Shown in pieces: positions 1 through 15,100 of a DNA stretch of 64,000 nt. How positions within the stretch are numbered: position 1 is the first letter of the stretch; each line of letters starts with the position of its first letter. Position numbers and translations under genes: made by a program. The stretch is from Marthasterias glacialis. Taxonomy: Eukaryota > Echinodermata > Asteroidea > Forcipulatida > Asteriidae. Under the pieces are notes generated by a model, which saw nothing but the letters and a program-made list of their open reading frames with translations, did not search any database and was not told where the DNA came from. The stretch spans positions 28,162,430 through 28,226,429 of the forward strand of contig OU452222.1 in NCBI GenBank assembly GCA_911728455.2. Direction: 5' to 3'.

Positions 1-175
1 TGCATGCGAAAACCACCCAAGCAAGAGCAATTCCCCAGGCAAATCGGCTCATGGCAGCGTAGGCAATGCTGCTTGCTCTGTTCAAGTCTTGGCTGGAATG
101 ATAAGATGGATACAGACCATAGACGACACTCACACCCATACCGACAGCTAGCACCCAGCCTGTAGCTGCTATCAG
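1..175 (-). CDS. NRF-6-like exon 13, cut by window edge
   Basis: The exon encodes LIAATGWVLAVGMGVSVVYG, then LYPSYHSSQDLNRASSIAYA and AMSRFAWGIALAWVVFAC. The aalyaa..R.aW...laWvvfaC pattern matches the penultimate helix region of the family. The acceptor is tttgtag at 177-176. The exon or its donor lies beyond base 1. Confidence 0.9.
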   Translation of the reverse strand, partial: MIAATGWVLAVGMGVSVVYGLYPSYHSSQDLNRASSIAYAAMSRFAWGIALAWVVFAC

Positions 176-3100
176 CTACAAAATTGTCACGCGATGAAGA
201 GAAAAAGACAAAGAATATCAAAATCAGGTCTGGCCAAAAAAAAGGTGTTAGACACACGAGTCGTGATTCAGGCCGTGACTTCGTGTTTGTTCTCTCTCGT
301 ACAGAGGAATTTTTATGAGGGAAATAACAGTTACGACCCAAAACAATAAAAATCATGCCGAAAAATTTTACCCAGTCAGTTTCCCCTAGTGGTTTATAAC
401 TTAATTTTAAAGAAAAAGTCACATCCCCTTCAGGTGATCCCCTTACCATAATACCAGAGTTTTATTTAGCACACATATAAACCAATAAGACACTCAAGGC
501 GCTGGAACAAAGAAAAACAAGCAGGTCAGGAATTCGTTGAGAAGGAATCATTATGTGAACCATTTTATGTTGCACCTTGTAGGGATTTACAAGGTGCTGT
601 GGCGCAATCAGCAGCCACTGCCAGAAACAACCTGCTTCTTAGAGATAAGTGTAACTGTGTTCTTTTAACATGCACTACACAACACACGGGACCTACTGCT
701 TTACGTCCCATCCGAAGGCTGTACAGCAGCATACGTTTGTATGACTTCTGATTAGCAACCCCCTCCCCCTGCCCCCCGAACAAAGATATTGAACAAATAG
801 TAAAACTGGCAACACAGGGCTAAATAGCCCAGTTGGTAGAACACCAGCATGTAAACCCGGAGGTAGCAGGTTCAAATCCCGCTCTGGTAATTTTTTCTTT
901 GTTCCCCCACAAATTGCGTACAGTATCAACTTCAGTGTGCAAGTCTGGGTGAACATTTTACGCACATGCACATTATTCCTTATTATTATTCTACATATCA
1001 ATGGCAAGCAATGTCTAAATATTCAGTTTTCTCCCTTAAGAACATCCGCTTTACAGCATGACAGATGAATTTCATGAGGAACACTAAATATTGTAACACT
1101 TACCGGTTGAACTTTGACTTTGCGCTTGCCAATCCTATGCATAATGAAGCCCAGTCCAATCCCAACCAAGTAGGGTGCAATACGACAGTACGGCTTGACA
1201 TATATCAAGGAAGAAAAGTCCTGTCCAGTTGTAGACCTATGGAAAATGCATTGGATGACATTTATAATGTTTTTTAGCTTAAGAATATTTTCCCTTTGTA
1301 GAAATGTTGTATTCATGAAATGATCAGTTCAGTTGTCCTTTGTCGACGGAGATCGTCTGGGCACCGAGCAGTGTGTTTCTCTCTAAATTGACTTTTACCT
1401 ACAGCGCTTGTTAAACACTGAAGACTTAAGGCTCGTTTCAAACGTCGCGCTCTTGCCTCGTCAAATTCAAATCATTGAATTCGTCAATAGCGCGGCACTG
1501 GCGCAGCAGTGGTTTCAAGCGTCATGCTTCTGCCAAACTTTACCAACAGCACGGCAGGGTCTGTTGAGCCATGGTCGAGCTAAGCCTCTGCCGCGCCAAA
1601 CTCCAAGTGGTTTCAAACGTCGCGCTCCTGCCGTGTCAAATTGAAAAAAAATCAGAATATTTGAGTTCAACATGGCAAGAGCGTGACGTTTGAAACTAAC
1701 AGTGATACTACTGAAACCCCTTAGCCATGGTAGATTCTAGCAGACCAAAGATATCCACAAACCATGTTCCTATTCCTGAGCACTGTCACCTTGACATTTG
1801 ACCTGTTGACTTTAAAATAATCTCAAGTTGCCTTACTCAAGTGCATTGGCGTATGAGCCGGGGGGGGGGGGCAACTGCCCCCGCCCCCCCCCCCCCCCCA
1901 AAAAAAAAAAAAAAGCATCAAGAACAAAAATAAAGACTTTTTATTAGAAATTGGTACTTGTGTTTTTATCTGTATAAAATTTCAGGCAAATCAACCCCTC
2001 TGATGCCCTTAACCAAAGAGTCCCCGCCATAGGCCAATAAGTTTGGTGACAAAATACATATCTTAAGGTAAAGTTATGATGCAAACAAACCTTTAATAAC
2101 TCCTCACTCAATCCCAACTTTCCTTTTCCCAAGTCCAAATTCCACTTCTAACCACTTCAAATTCCACTTTGACCTTTTCAACCCAAACCAATCCCAACTT
2201 TCTTTCTCCACCCACCAAAGTTACAACTCCAAATGTCACTTCTAACTAGGGTTCTTCGATAGCTGGCATAAACATGTATCTCTGCTAAAACTGACCAAGA
2301 TCCATTAAGCCCGGTTCATACTCCACGCGAAAGCAAATAATAAGCGAATTCTCGTGATGCAAACGTTTTCCAATTGTTACGCAAGAAATAACTTTACTTT
2401 CAGGTAGATTTTTCCGTCCATTTTTGATGAAATTTTGAAGGTGGCTTAAAAAATAAAAAAAATAAAAAACATCACATGAATCAATTAAAATATTTTCAGG
2501 GTAGGCCTGCATGTCCACTCACATGTTGAAACACTTTTGGCTGGTTTCAGGATCTTAAAAGACGGTTACAACCATTGGAAGAACTGCTACAGTGATCGAT
2601 GCAAAGTGGTACCCTTTACGGTGTTTCCCATCCACTGCCATGAGGATAACTAGGTTTACATGTATACCCTGTGTTTAGTGCTGGCTTGATGATCACGAGG
2701 CACAGACAAGCATGTCAACTCTTATGAGTGCCGTTGCTCTGCAGTTTAGGCTGGGCAGGGCTTAATGGAATGGTCTATTGACCCAATTCAACCTGACGTC
2801 TTCATCACAATAATTTCAGTCAAAATCCCCATTGGGATGAGAGTGGATGAAAATAAAAAATCCATGAAACACTATCAACCACGCCATAACCCATACCAAT
2901 GGCAGCACTCTGTGCTTTAAATGTAGAAGAGGCAAGAACTTAGGTATAGTCAAAATACAGTACATGTACTGAGTTAAGGCTTTACGAGGGCCTGGGTAAA
3001 TGACAATTATAACACTGGTAAACTTGTGGGTAGACCAACCATGTGTAAATCTCTTTTGGGAGGAATGCTGGCTCTGAAAAGAGCCGTTGTTGTGGGTTTT

Positions 3101-6100
3101 TTTATTTTATTTTTATGGAAGTCGCCAGACACACAAGGCCTGTAAGCCACTCGAGGTGTGGGCTACAAATCAGCTGTTTTCCCAGGGGCCATTGCCACCT
3201 ACTCCTGGGGCTGAAACAGAGTTACGCCCTGTACAGTCCGTAAGGATGTAGGCTTGGGTATCATCCATCAGAAGCCTGGTATCATCCATCAGAAGCAGAA
3301 AGCTCTACCTCCCCAACTTTTACGAAACAATTATGGTTAAGTTCCCTGTTCAAGGACACAAGTGTGATGACCGGGACTCGAACCCACACTCCGATGACTC
3401 AGCCACCAGAGCTTGAGTCCGACGCACTAACCACTCGGCGACGACATGCCAGATGTTTCCACCTGTATGCATTGCTCGTCCTCAGGAGAAACAGTCCTCC
3501 CACAAGAGATTCAAACATTATTTAGTGTTGGTCAGGACAAGATGAACAATTTACAAGCGGGGTTGGGGGACTGTTGGTGAAACTGATGAAATAATCGGGA
3601 TGCTGTTACTAGTTAAACATCTCCTCACTTCAACGGCAATGGAATTTTAATTCTCAGAGATTGAAACCAGTAATTGCATTGCATGCATGGTAAATTGCAT
3701 TGCATCTCATTAAAAATGACTTATGTAATGTGCAATGAAATTAATCTAGACTAGAGGCCTTTTCACACTATGAAAAAGTCTCTTTGCTAGACACGGGTCC
3801 CAAGTCCCACCCATGCATAGAGTTATATATAAGAACTAGAGGGAGCACTCGCGATGCCACGCACGGAACTCCACTGACTCACGATGGGTGAAAATCCCTA
3901 TGGGTCAATTGCATACGAATGTCCACTTAGAAAATGGCTGCTATGTGAACGGATGAGTAACCAGTGTAAATGAATGGTCCGCGCCATTTTCTCAATGGAC
4001 AAAAATGCTCCTTGTTGGGCCGTGTCGCATGGTTTGTTTGCCCTCTAGTTCTTATATATAACTCTATGCACCCATGTCAGTTTGACAGACCTCTGCCCAC
4101 TACATTTCATTCCGGCGTTCACTCGTTTGGAGCGCTTGATTCGTGTTGGGAAAAAAAAAACCACGCTGCTCAGGAGGTGGTTTGAGGGTTTTTGACCCAT
4201 GTAGAAGGGGATTATATGTGTAGCACAACGGCTGGTTTCGTGTCGGGCAGCGTGAAAGCAGAGCCGTTTTTTGAACCATTTTGAAATTGTACAAAGTCGA
4301 CACAGATTGGACCTGCTTTAGGTTTTGTCAGGGATTGGTAGTGTAAAAAGGCCTTTTATGTTCTGTATCAAAAATGGATCAGTTAGGGTGTTAGTCATAA
4401 AGGGCCCATGAAATGTAAACTTTTTTAATGCAATCTTCGGAAAACATATTTGTGTCTCATTTAACCTCATTTTCAATTTTTATTTTGCAATTTTCAAGGG
4501 TATTTTGGTGCCCTTAAGGTTTTTATTTAATGCAAATTTCCATATTCATGAGCAAAAATGTCATGTCATATCAGGCAGAAACTTCAATGTTGCAACTGAT
4601 ATCTGCACAAATAGCGCCCTCAGTTGTCCAGAAAAGAATAGAAAATGTTTAATGTTCAAAGAAGTGCACCTTCCAATAAAATTAACCAAAAAGGGATATC
4701 AATTAGTTTCTAAGCACTTAAGGGGATTAGAAAGTAACACAACTTTGATGATGTTCGTTGATAGTGAAGATGGTCTGGTTGCATGTGATTCCCTTTTAAA
4801 ATTATGATGACAAATGAACTGGGTTTTGGTTAGGTGTCGGGGTGTTTGTATTTTAAGTTTTGACATGCAATCAGACATATGCAATTTTGATCAATTGTTC
4901 TTTTGATAGAAGAGCAACCAGCACGGAATACAAAACTTTGTAAAAATGTTCATCAGTTTTCCATGGCATAAGTTGAAATTGAGGGAACGCAAGGAAAATC
5001 AGCTGAACAGCCGAGAAGTTGCATGCCAGTTTGATTTTTTTTTAACAGAGCAAGTCTTTCAGTTTACCTGAAATGTCGACACCCTCATCTTAAACCCTAT
5101 TTATCATTGATGATGATTGATGATTGATGATTGTCAATTGTGAAGAAAAATGCCACTGCACTCTCCTCAAGTTCGTACAACATACCTTTATACGTAAACC
5201 ATCGTCTACTTTATAAAATATACCACTGTGTAGAAAATATAAACAGTCCATAATAAATCAGGCAGGGGTTGTCTCTCAAAGGATTGGGATAGACTGGGTC
5301 CCGGTCCCTACATCATTTTCGTTTTCTGACCGTATATGAGGACCGGTAGCGGGTAATGAAAATTAGCATTACACCTGGCAGAAATCTGAGACACCGACAA
5401 CTACATGCAACGAGACAACAGTGCAACGAGGTCGGTTTAACGAGGATTGATTGCTTCGTTCTTGAAAGGGCAAGGGCACCAAGGCATTCTCCTCTTGATA
5501 AAGGGCATCTCTGTGAGGAAATTGTGAATTTCAATTGGAACATTTCAAGGGCACCAAGGCAATGACCAGGGGCACCGGAGGAAATTGCCTGCACTGCCTC
5601 CGTGAAGTATCAGGCCTGCCGGAACTCTCGTCTTTATTGATAAATAAATCCTCAATTTCAGGAAGCTGCTTTTAAAATACACTTAGTAAAATCCTGCCAC
5701 ACAGAAGCGGATTACCAGTTAAAATACCACAGGATGGGAGTCAACGTTATGGCTGGTCCCTCACACTTTCCCTCTCTTCGAAAGACTTTCACTAAATGCA
5801 ATAAAGTAAATAAACCACCAGCACGTATATGGGAATGCAACTAGCATAACTTGTTCAAAAGCAACTGAGCTAAAATGAACCTTGATCAGATCACTGCAGG
5901 GGGGGAAGGTGGAAGGGTACTCGGTATTAAATTTAGTCCACGCATCTAGCCACGAGCGTCCGCATGTTTACATCCCATTTGAGGAGATTGGGCTACAACT
6001 CTCCACAATCAGACCCAGACCCATCAGTTGATACAGAATTCGTCTTAAAGATAAATCTCCACTCACCTAAATGTTGGAAACTGCTCCAGGAAACTAACCG

Positions 6101-9100
6101 AGAGGTCATACACACCCAAGATGACACCAGTCGTTACCATGGAGATAATCGTCCCAGCACAAAGAATAATCCAACCCAATATTGGGGCGCTACCAAAAAG
6201 CAAAAACGAAAATGAGGGAACCTCACCGCTAGTTTGATTCACACTAAAACAAAGAACTTGAAAATGCTCCTGAGCAGTCACAATTTAGCATTATACTATT
6301 ATTATTTTTATTTTTTATATCAATATATTTCTTTAGCGATAACTTTTTGATCCTACGGCTCCTGTTTTGTTTTTGGGGGGTCTTTTTCCCCCTTCTTTAA
6401 CTGTGGTTTTTTTTTTACTCCAAGTTTGAGTCCTGGTACAAGACAGTCTCCAATGGAAGACTTTGGAACGATAGGTGACAGCAGACTTACCAGGTAAACT
6501 GTTTACGTAGTTATGAGCATGCGCTCATTTTCAAGAACAGTGGATTTACTTGATACATAAGTCTGCTGCCACCGAGCATTCTCAAAAGTCTCCCGTTAAA
6601 AACAGGCCTTAGAATGCAAAACAGAACAAATTTACAAGTCGCACTTACTGGTAAAGGGGTACAAGAAGCAGGGGACTAATGATGAAGAACTGCATATCAT
6701 TGGCCAAGTACCAAGACCATCCCAAACACTAGCATAGAACAGAGAAAATACAAAGTCATAGTTCAAAGTTCATCATCCAGCACCGAGGCCAAGCACGTCG
6801 GGTTCCCTATGTCCCAGTACAGATTGACTTCTGGAAACACACTTGTATTGATCGACCGTACAAGTTTACAGTTTTGCATCATGTACATTTGGTTCACACA
6901 AGCCCTTAAACCATTTGTATGCTAGAACCCACAGCCTTAAGAACACTTAAATTCAGTCTTTTCCTGGTGTTTGGAGTGGTCTGCCTCCAAATGTCACCAA
7001 TGCCATCACTCTAGAATCATATCGATGTTTTACTAACTACCTGTGCAGCCACTTCAAGGAGATTACCTCTGAATCAATGCTTTATTTTTTCCTAAAGTGT
7101 CGATACTTTAAAAATTTACATTTTAAACTTTTGTGTTCGATATTCTGGTTCAGTGCATTTCAAATCTGAATCCTTTTTTTTCAGTTGATTTTTGCTATCC
7201 TGATTTGCCATTTTTTCTATCCTGATTTGCCATTTTATTTGTTTATTTATCTCTATGTGAATATTTCCTCACTAGTACCGCACGGGGTAATTTCGCATAA
7301 CGTATGGCAGGGATGAAAATGGGGATGAAAATGACAAATCCACGAAAACACCAGGGGAGGGTTTGGCGGCTACCAACCACACCTTAACCCGTATCAATTG
7401 ATCAATAGAAGCATTCTGTGCTTAAATGTAGATGGGGCAAGCACCTTGGTGTAGTCAAAATACAGTACAAGTACTGTGTTAAGGCTTTACAAGGGCCTGG
7501 ATGTATGTAAATGACATTAATACAAGCAAAAGTTTGGCATTGCACAGGACCACCCACCAACATTGGGCTGGTTAGCTCAGTTGGTTAGAGCGCTAGTAGC
7601 TCAGTTGGTTAGAGCGCTCATACGGTATTCGAGAGGATGCGGGTTTGAGTCCGGCATCAACCAAATTTTGTTTGCTCACCCCAATTAATATACACATATA
7701 TATTAATTCAAAATATTCATTTTAGCCGCATCACCCATGATGCAGCTTGACCTATTGTTCATTAATCTCCCTTTTGTGCTACCGACCCCTGGACATCCTT
7801 TTGTCCACACTGCTGTAGTTTGATTGGTCATCAACAATCGTTTTGTCTGTCATTCATTCACTTTGATTGGCTTTCTTTTTCCCGCCTATTTTGGATTCCT
7901 TCCCTCAATTTTAATTCCCACTTTTGTCTATAAATAGATCCGTTGTTATGGTTGTGCTTGTTTTTGCCTCTGACGAAGGTCGGGTTTGGATCGAAAGCTA
8001 AGGCCATCAACCCTACTAGTTTACCGCCCACCAACATAGGGTTGGTTAGCTCAGATGGTTAGAGCACTTGTACGGTTTTCAAGAGGTCGCAGGTTCGAGT
8101 CCAGCATCAGCCAAAATTTCTTTGCTCACCCCAATTAATATATATGTTTACATATTTTTTGTACAAAAAATTCCACCACAATGATTTTGTGAAATCCGGA
8201 AATCCAGAAAAATTTGGAGTAATCTCATCCCTGGCGTAGTTGTGCATTCCAAAAATTTACACTTTCCAACATTACACTGTGTGACGTCAAGTAAGATCTA
8301 CATGTATCTACACAGTAAAACCATATCATTACAAACCTCTTCAGCAAAAGCCGTAGGGTAGAAATTGTTGATGTACAGTAGATTAGTCCACCAGTACTTG
8401 TGACAAAAGGGTTTAGTTGTTGTTGCTTGCCATATGGGAGCATCTCCGAAGAACGGTTGAATGTACATGAAGATCAAGATGGTGAAAACCAGCACAGGAG
8501 TCAACCTTTTCAGAGAAAATGGAATTACCGTTTAGACTCCATTCCATGTTCTTTTTCACTTCTGATTTTCATATTCATGTTTCATATTTATTTTATATTC
8601 CTTCCTTAACCAGTCAACGCTTGAAAACCTGTATACACGCAAAACAGACATGCCAACGACAGCCTGATAAATCCATTTAAAAAAATGTCCAGGGTTGCTT
8701 TCAGCAGCCATGTATACATGCCAGAACTGTTTTGGGGTAAAAGGTCAACAGCGGGTGACGTGTTAACAGGCCCTGACATTCCATTGTGTAACGATGTTAC
8801 CCTTCGTTTGTTCCGTACAGAGGGACAAAGGGTACTGGAGTTCATGCTCGAAATTTCCCTTTTCCCAGGGATTTTATGTAATCCCCATTCCGGACCTTAT
8901 GTTAGACAATCATTGATTATAATAGATCAATAGGCTGCCACTATAGTTTACCAGTGTATTCGGCATGGGAAGTAAGTCCGAAATTCCACCGTGCTATGGC
9001 TGATTATCTGCCGTGGCTTACAGCCATGGGTTCAGCCGATTCACAATGAACACAATTTCTCAAAAGAGAAAAAAAAGTCCCGGTGCATTGTATGAGAATG

Positions 9101-12100
9101 TTTGTCTTTACCTGGTTTGAGTCATGGTTTCATTACTACAACAATACTCTCAACAACAAAATTCTTCCAGAAAAAAAAATCAATAAATCCTTCAAATCTT
9201 TGAAACCCCATCGATAAGTTGTTAAATAGAAAATTTGTTTCACTTCATTTGCTAAAGCGCCTTTGCCCAAGGATACAAAGCGCATACAAGAAGAAACTTA
9301 ATGTCTGAATAGGTAAGTTTTGAAGTTCTTTCTGAACTCAGAAATGGAGATGGAGTTCCTCAGAGGTTGTGGCAGATTGTTCCAGAGCTTTGGAGCAGAG
9401 GAAGAAAAAGCCATCTGCCCAGCATGCTTTCTAGTTTTGGGGCGGACAAATGGCACGGCAGATGATGAGCGAATGGTGCAAGTTGGGACGTGGCTTTCTA
9501 ATCAGGCAGAAATGTAGCCTGGAGTCTGGAGCATGAGTGACTTGAAGACCAGTAGAAGGAGTGTCGTGGCCGAGCGGTTAAGATCACCAGACTCAAGTTC
9601 TGGTGTTGTTGGCAGCAGAGTGTGGGTTCGAATCCCGGTCGCGGCACTTGTGTCCTTGAGCAAGATACTCTACCATAATTGCTATGTCCTTCGGATGGGA
9701 CATTAAGCCGTAGGTCCCGTGTACTAGGATGGGTAGTGCACGTAAAAGAACCCAGAACACTTATCGTGGAAGAGTAGGGGTTTACCCCGGTGTTTCTGGT
9801 TCACGTGGCAAGCACCCTTATCTACAGGTTTCCTCAGGCTTGAGAGCTACAGTGATTAAGTTCACTTATGAGGCATCCTTGGTTTCATTACCAGAAATAT
9901 ATAATAACAATAAAAGAATGTGATTTGTTTTTGTATCGGAAGTCAAGATGTAGTTCGTGTACTAGCATAGTTGTATTGAGTGGGCGGCAAGGGCAAACAT
10001 AAGTAGAGCACAGCATGGTTTGTGGTTTGGTATTCAATTTCGAGGAAGTGGCTTTTGATTTGGCCTTCATTTGGCGGAAGTGGCTTGTCTACACAAGTAT
10101 AAAGAGAAGCACCCAATTTGTCTTTGATTTTATCTTACTGAAAAGGCGTTTTGCCAATACTTGAAAGAGGTGGCTCATGTTTAGGATTTTTCCTCGTAAA
10201 AGTGGCTTATGCATTCAGAACTTGATCTTAATGTAATAGCTTGTGGCTTGCCACTACGGTAGAAATGCCTTTTGCCATAAACTCTATAATAAATAGTAAT
10301 AATAATAGTATTATGAGGTTCTTATATAGCTCACATATCTGTAGCTAGATGAAGGTGATATACCTAGACCATTCCTAAAACTTTCTCAATTCTCTGGGGA
10401 GCAACCAATCTCCAAGCTGCTTATAATAACGCTAAGGGATTAATCCAACACAATATCATTTCAGCCCTCGCAGGTTTCCCTCCATACACCTGGGTTTAGA
10501 AAAGCAATTATGCTCAGGTGTCATGACCGGGAATCGAACCCACACTCTGATTATTTAGCCATCAGAACGTGAGATAAAACGATTTGAAAAATTATTTGTA
10601 CAAATTTAAGATGGGTTTCTGGGCATTGTTTTTTTGTTTTTCTTCTAAATGTTATGAGAGTCTGTGACAAATCTTAAATGAATACAGACACTGCAAAAGT
10701 ATGCAATAAAATCATGAGAACAATCATTTCATATTGTAAATCACACAGCTGGTATAAACATTTTTACCTCCAATAACGATGAAAATAAAACCACAGCCAG
10801 GCCTTGACGGATTTCAGTTCCTCCATACGGCTCAAAGTCAGGTAGGAAACCAAACAACCGCTGGAAGAAGAAAAAATCAATTGTACCAAATCAAACTTTG
10901 TAATAAGGAAGTGAGAATGATAAAACCAGATGTCCAAGCAACCCGTCAAACTTTTTTTTGTTGACTGTGAGACATCAAGCTTAACAGAGCTTTAATCCAA
11001 CTCTGCAAAAGCACATTACCAGTACCTGCCTAAATACTACAAAATGTTGACGGTTGCCACCAAATAAGGTTGCATCAAACTTAGTACTTCTGCCATTAAC
11101 TACTCTCTTCCATTGGTCCTTGGTCTTTCTTTGTAGTTTTGCTTCGATATCAATTTCTGCAAAAACATCCCAATACTTTACCTTAAGACGAAAAAGGTGT
11201 CCACTGCGAAGAATGCATTTGCCACAGCTTCAAAGCCGAAGTCCTCTTGCAACCAGTTTAGTATGGTCAAAGGATTTTCTGCAAATTAATTTGGAATGAA
11301 AGTTTAAACCAGTTGCTGCCAGGATTCTTGTTTTTTTTTGTCCCGTCCCTCTGGGCGGGATTCTTTTGGCGGAATAGCCCAAACCTTTTTTCTTTGAGGG
11401 TACCGCTGGCACAATTAAACCCCGACTTGATAATGCCGAGAGAAGAAAGATTCTATTTAATTTTTACTGTTACAACTGAAATTAAAAATCAGGGTCTTCA
11501 AATTTTATTTTCTCGACTTTGACAGTATTTCAGACAGAAATATTTCTATGGAAAATTGGTACCGGTGTGAACTTCTTACTCAGTAAGCTTTCAGACTGAT
11601 ACTACTAAAAAAAATTGGATGAATACCAATCCTGTATTGGACGTTTAAGGTTTGAAAGTTTTAATACCAACAAATACATGTATTTTAATTTACCTTCAGT
11701 TGCGTAGATGATTATAAAAAGCAAGGTATGACCCAGGATGACCCAAGTCATGCTGATGAACCGAATGCCATTCAAAGAGCTGATGCTCGAGTCTTTCTGC
11801 CGAGTGTCCAGAAGTTTGGAGAGGTTTAGGGTAAAAGCAAAACAGAGCAGAAACCTTCCAAATATACCTACTGGGAGATAAAAAAAAAAGTTGTATTGAG
11901 TATAAAAGAATCGAGCTACACCTTGATGAGTGGGTTTGCGACTCAGAGCCATGTCGTGAATAGTGGCGTCACTTATTGGCGTAAATATTTGCGACATGGG
12001 GCCCATGTCGTGAATATTGGCGTCAATATTGGCGAATATTGGCATCAATATAATGCGACTTTGGGTACAAGTCGTGAATATTGGCGTCCATTTGTGGCGT

Positions 12101-15100
12101 GGCGTGGCCGAGCGGATAAGAACACCGGACTCAAGCTCTGGAGTTTCTGATCAGCAGAGTGTGGGTTCGAATCCTGGTCATGACACTTGTGTCCTTAAGC
12201 AAGACACTTAACCATTATTGCTTCGTCCTTCGGATGGGACGTAAAGCCGTAGGTCCCGCTGAATGCGCCGCAACACCTTGTAAACCCTTATAAGGTGCTA
12301 CATAAATGGGTCTCACAATTCAAAAAACCTTCAAAAACCTGTAGTAAAAAGCCTAAAAAGCGCGCCATGAGCGCCATATTGGCGGATACCGGCGCTATAT
12401 AAATACTCACTATTATTATTATCAATATTTGGGACATGGGGTACAAGTCGTGAATATTGACGTCAATTTTGGCGTCAATATTTGCAACATGGGACCAAGT
12501 CGTTAATATTGGTGTCAGTACGGTAAGCAGCATACCTTGAGGTACCTCCATGGAGTAATTAATTTTATGGTTAGTTTCAGTCCCCAACAATGGAACATCA
12601 TCCTCCTGTTTAGTTTGAAGAATAGAATCCGGTATTTGTCTTGCAACAAATTTCAGGTATTCTGCATACAGGGCACCTCCGATCATCAACAGGCCAATAA
12701 GTACCAACAGGATTCTGAATACAAAACAGAAAGTCAGCGGAATTTGTTTTAAGTACATCTGATGACGGGGGATTGATAGTTACAAAAAACTTCAAATATT
12801 GATCATAATAGGCATTGTAAACATTGGGCCATCGTGCCTTACACTAGTACTGCCCCATTGTTCATTGGACCTTGAGCATTCCTGTATGCAGCACCGGCAG
12901 CCAAATTGGCTCACAGGTTGCTAATCATCCACATCAACAATCTCTACCCTCGCAGGTACCCATTTACTCCTGGGCGATGAGAAGCAATTATAGTTGAGCC
13001 ATCTTGCCCAAGACAGAAAAGCGTCACGATCGGGTTTCGAACCCACACTCTGATGACTCAGCCATCAGATCTTGAGTTTGACGCTCTAGACTGCTCAACC
13101 ACAGCACACTACAAATGCTGATTTGATAAAGTTAAACCCTTGTCAAATAGTCTGTGATTCACATGATGTTAAACTCACACCGTGAAATAGAATCCAGCAC
13201 TGTATGGGATAGGTGGATTGGTGGCACAAGTAACTGCAGCTGCTTTTATAGAAACCGTTGCTGACACATCCCCAAGAAGAAAAGCTGAAAGTCAAAAATG
13301 AATCAATGTTAAAACATGCTTGGCATTTACGTATTAAAGGTCCCATGAATTAATTTTTTTTTTTGGTTAAAAAAGGAAGTATGCCTATCATAGTATGTTA
13401 TTATTTTTAAACAATTTTTTACATGCCTATTTACCGTAGAAATAACAATTTCTAAAATTAGGGGATTGCCGCGCTCCTTCATTAGCATAAAATCTGTGAC
13501 GTAGACAGTGGACTGGCTGACCAGGGCCATGTGTGTGAAACACACAATGCATTGTTGACCACTTGGCACCAGAGCTGTCTTTGAAACGTTTGACCACAGT
13601 CTACGTCACGAATCATTGCGCAATCAAATGACACACATTTTCGGGGCTCAAATAAAGTGTATTAACGCATAACAAACACATCAAAATAGTCAATGTTATG
13701 TTTTGTTAATTTCAAACCGTATATTAAGCCACAAAAATTGTAATGTGACAAAATACCTCTTCTTGGGCCCATTAAATGCTGCTGTAATAGTGCTAAACAA
13801 TAATGGTGTGGTCTTAGAGTTTATGTTTCCTACATAAGTAGGATACGTCAATGTACATGGACCTTATTTTCCTGTTGATAAGACTTAACTTAAGACGTGG
13901 CTTATCTGACTTTCAAACATCACTGTGTCTTATCTAAGGGTGCGCCTTTTCTGGTGTCACTTGAGATCAAAGTGATGATTGCTGTGTAAAATCTTACATT
14001 TACACTGTGAAATAGTCCTTTCGTTCGTCCAGGGTAACCATTCGTGTTGTCATATTAGCAAAATAAAACTTACACTTTGTAGTAGTGTTTGAGTAAACAA
14101 GCTGAAGACAAAACTTTCCAGGGAACTGTGCGTCACCGACCATACTGCTGCTGTCCATGACGTGAACCAGCATGCAGCAACGACCGATTGTATGTACAAT
14201 GCATTTTATGCACAATAGCATACATGTACGGCATAGTGACCATGCTTATTTTCGCCATGGTTTTTTACATATTATTCAAAAGGAATTTACATTCTAAGGA
14301 ATTCAATTGTAATCTGTAAGTAATAAAGATGCTATTGGTCATTTCCAATGGTATGATTTCATTTATTTCACTGTGAACAGTTTGTTCTGGTTTGAAACGA
14401 CGGTACAGTTGAACAAGTTGCGTGCACAATTTTCCGTGCAACGCTAACGCAACCCACATACATTACAGGTTTGCTAACTTAGTTGATACGTCGTTATATT
14501 TACAAGCTCAAAGCTACAATTTAGTCCAACATCATAAGCAAATGTGTAAATCATTTAAAAGATAATTTGTATACGCTACAAAATAAACCAAACTTGTACC
14601 ACAAAAAAAAATAAAAGTTGTATCACGACTTCTAGATACTGCATTAATCCGGTGACTTTTCCCTGCCCAGTTCAGTGAGTAAAAAACTTACGCTGAAGTT
14701 GTGCCCAAGCGCTAGAGGGTTAACCACTAAACCAATGTTTGTGTTCCAATGGTCTTTTGTTGGTCGTCCCTGCTGACCGTCCCTCACAACGAACTACTCG
14801 CCTCTCAGTCAAATCTCATCCTCATACAGTCGTGACTCCCAAATGCAGGTTCAAGGTGTACGCTACGAGTTTCTTTCCACGCACTGCTTCACTTTGGAAC
14901 TCCTTACCTGCATCCTGTTTCCCTGCTGTCTATAATATGTCTCAGTTCAAGCGCAATGTGAATAGGCTTCTGTTATCATAATTCTACGCGCTTTCTTTTC
15001 CTTTCTCTTTCTTTTTTAGCCCTCACCTCGAGTGGCCTTTGTGCCTTGTGTTGGGCGACTTCCATAAATAAAAATAAAAAAACAAAAACCATTGAGCGTG

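Noticed and set aside
3362..3448. Possible tRNA-Leu genes (also 9,561; 12,099; 37,032; 58,560)
   Set aside because: All continue into the same SINE body and end in A-rich or TTA tails, and the tRNA stems carry mismatches.
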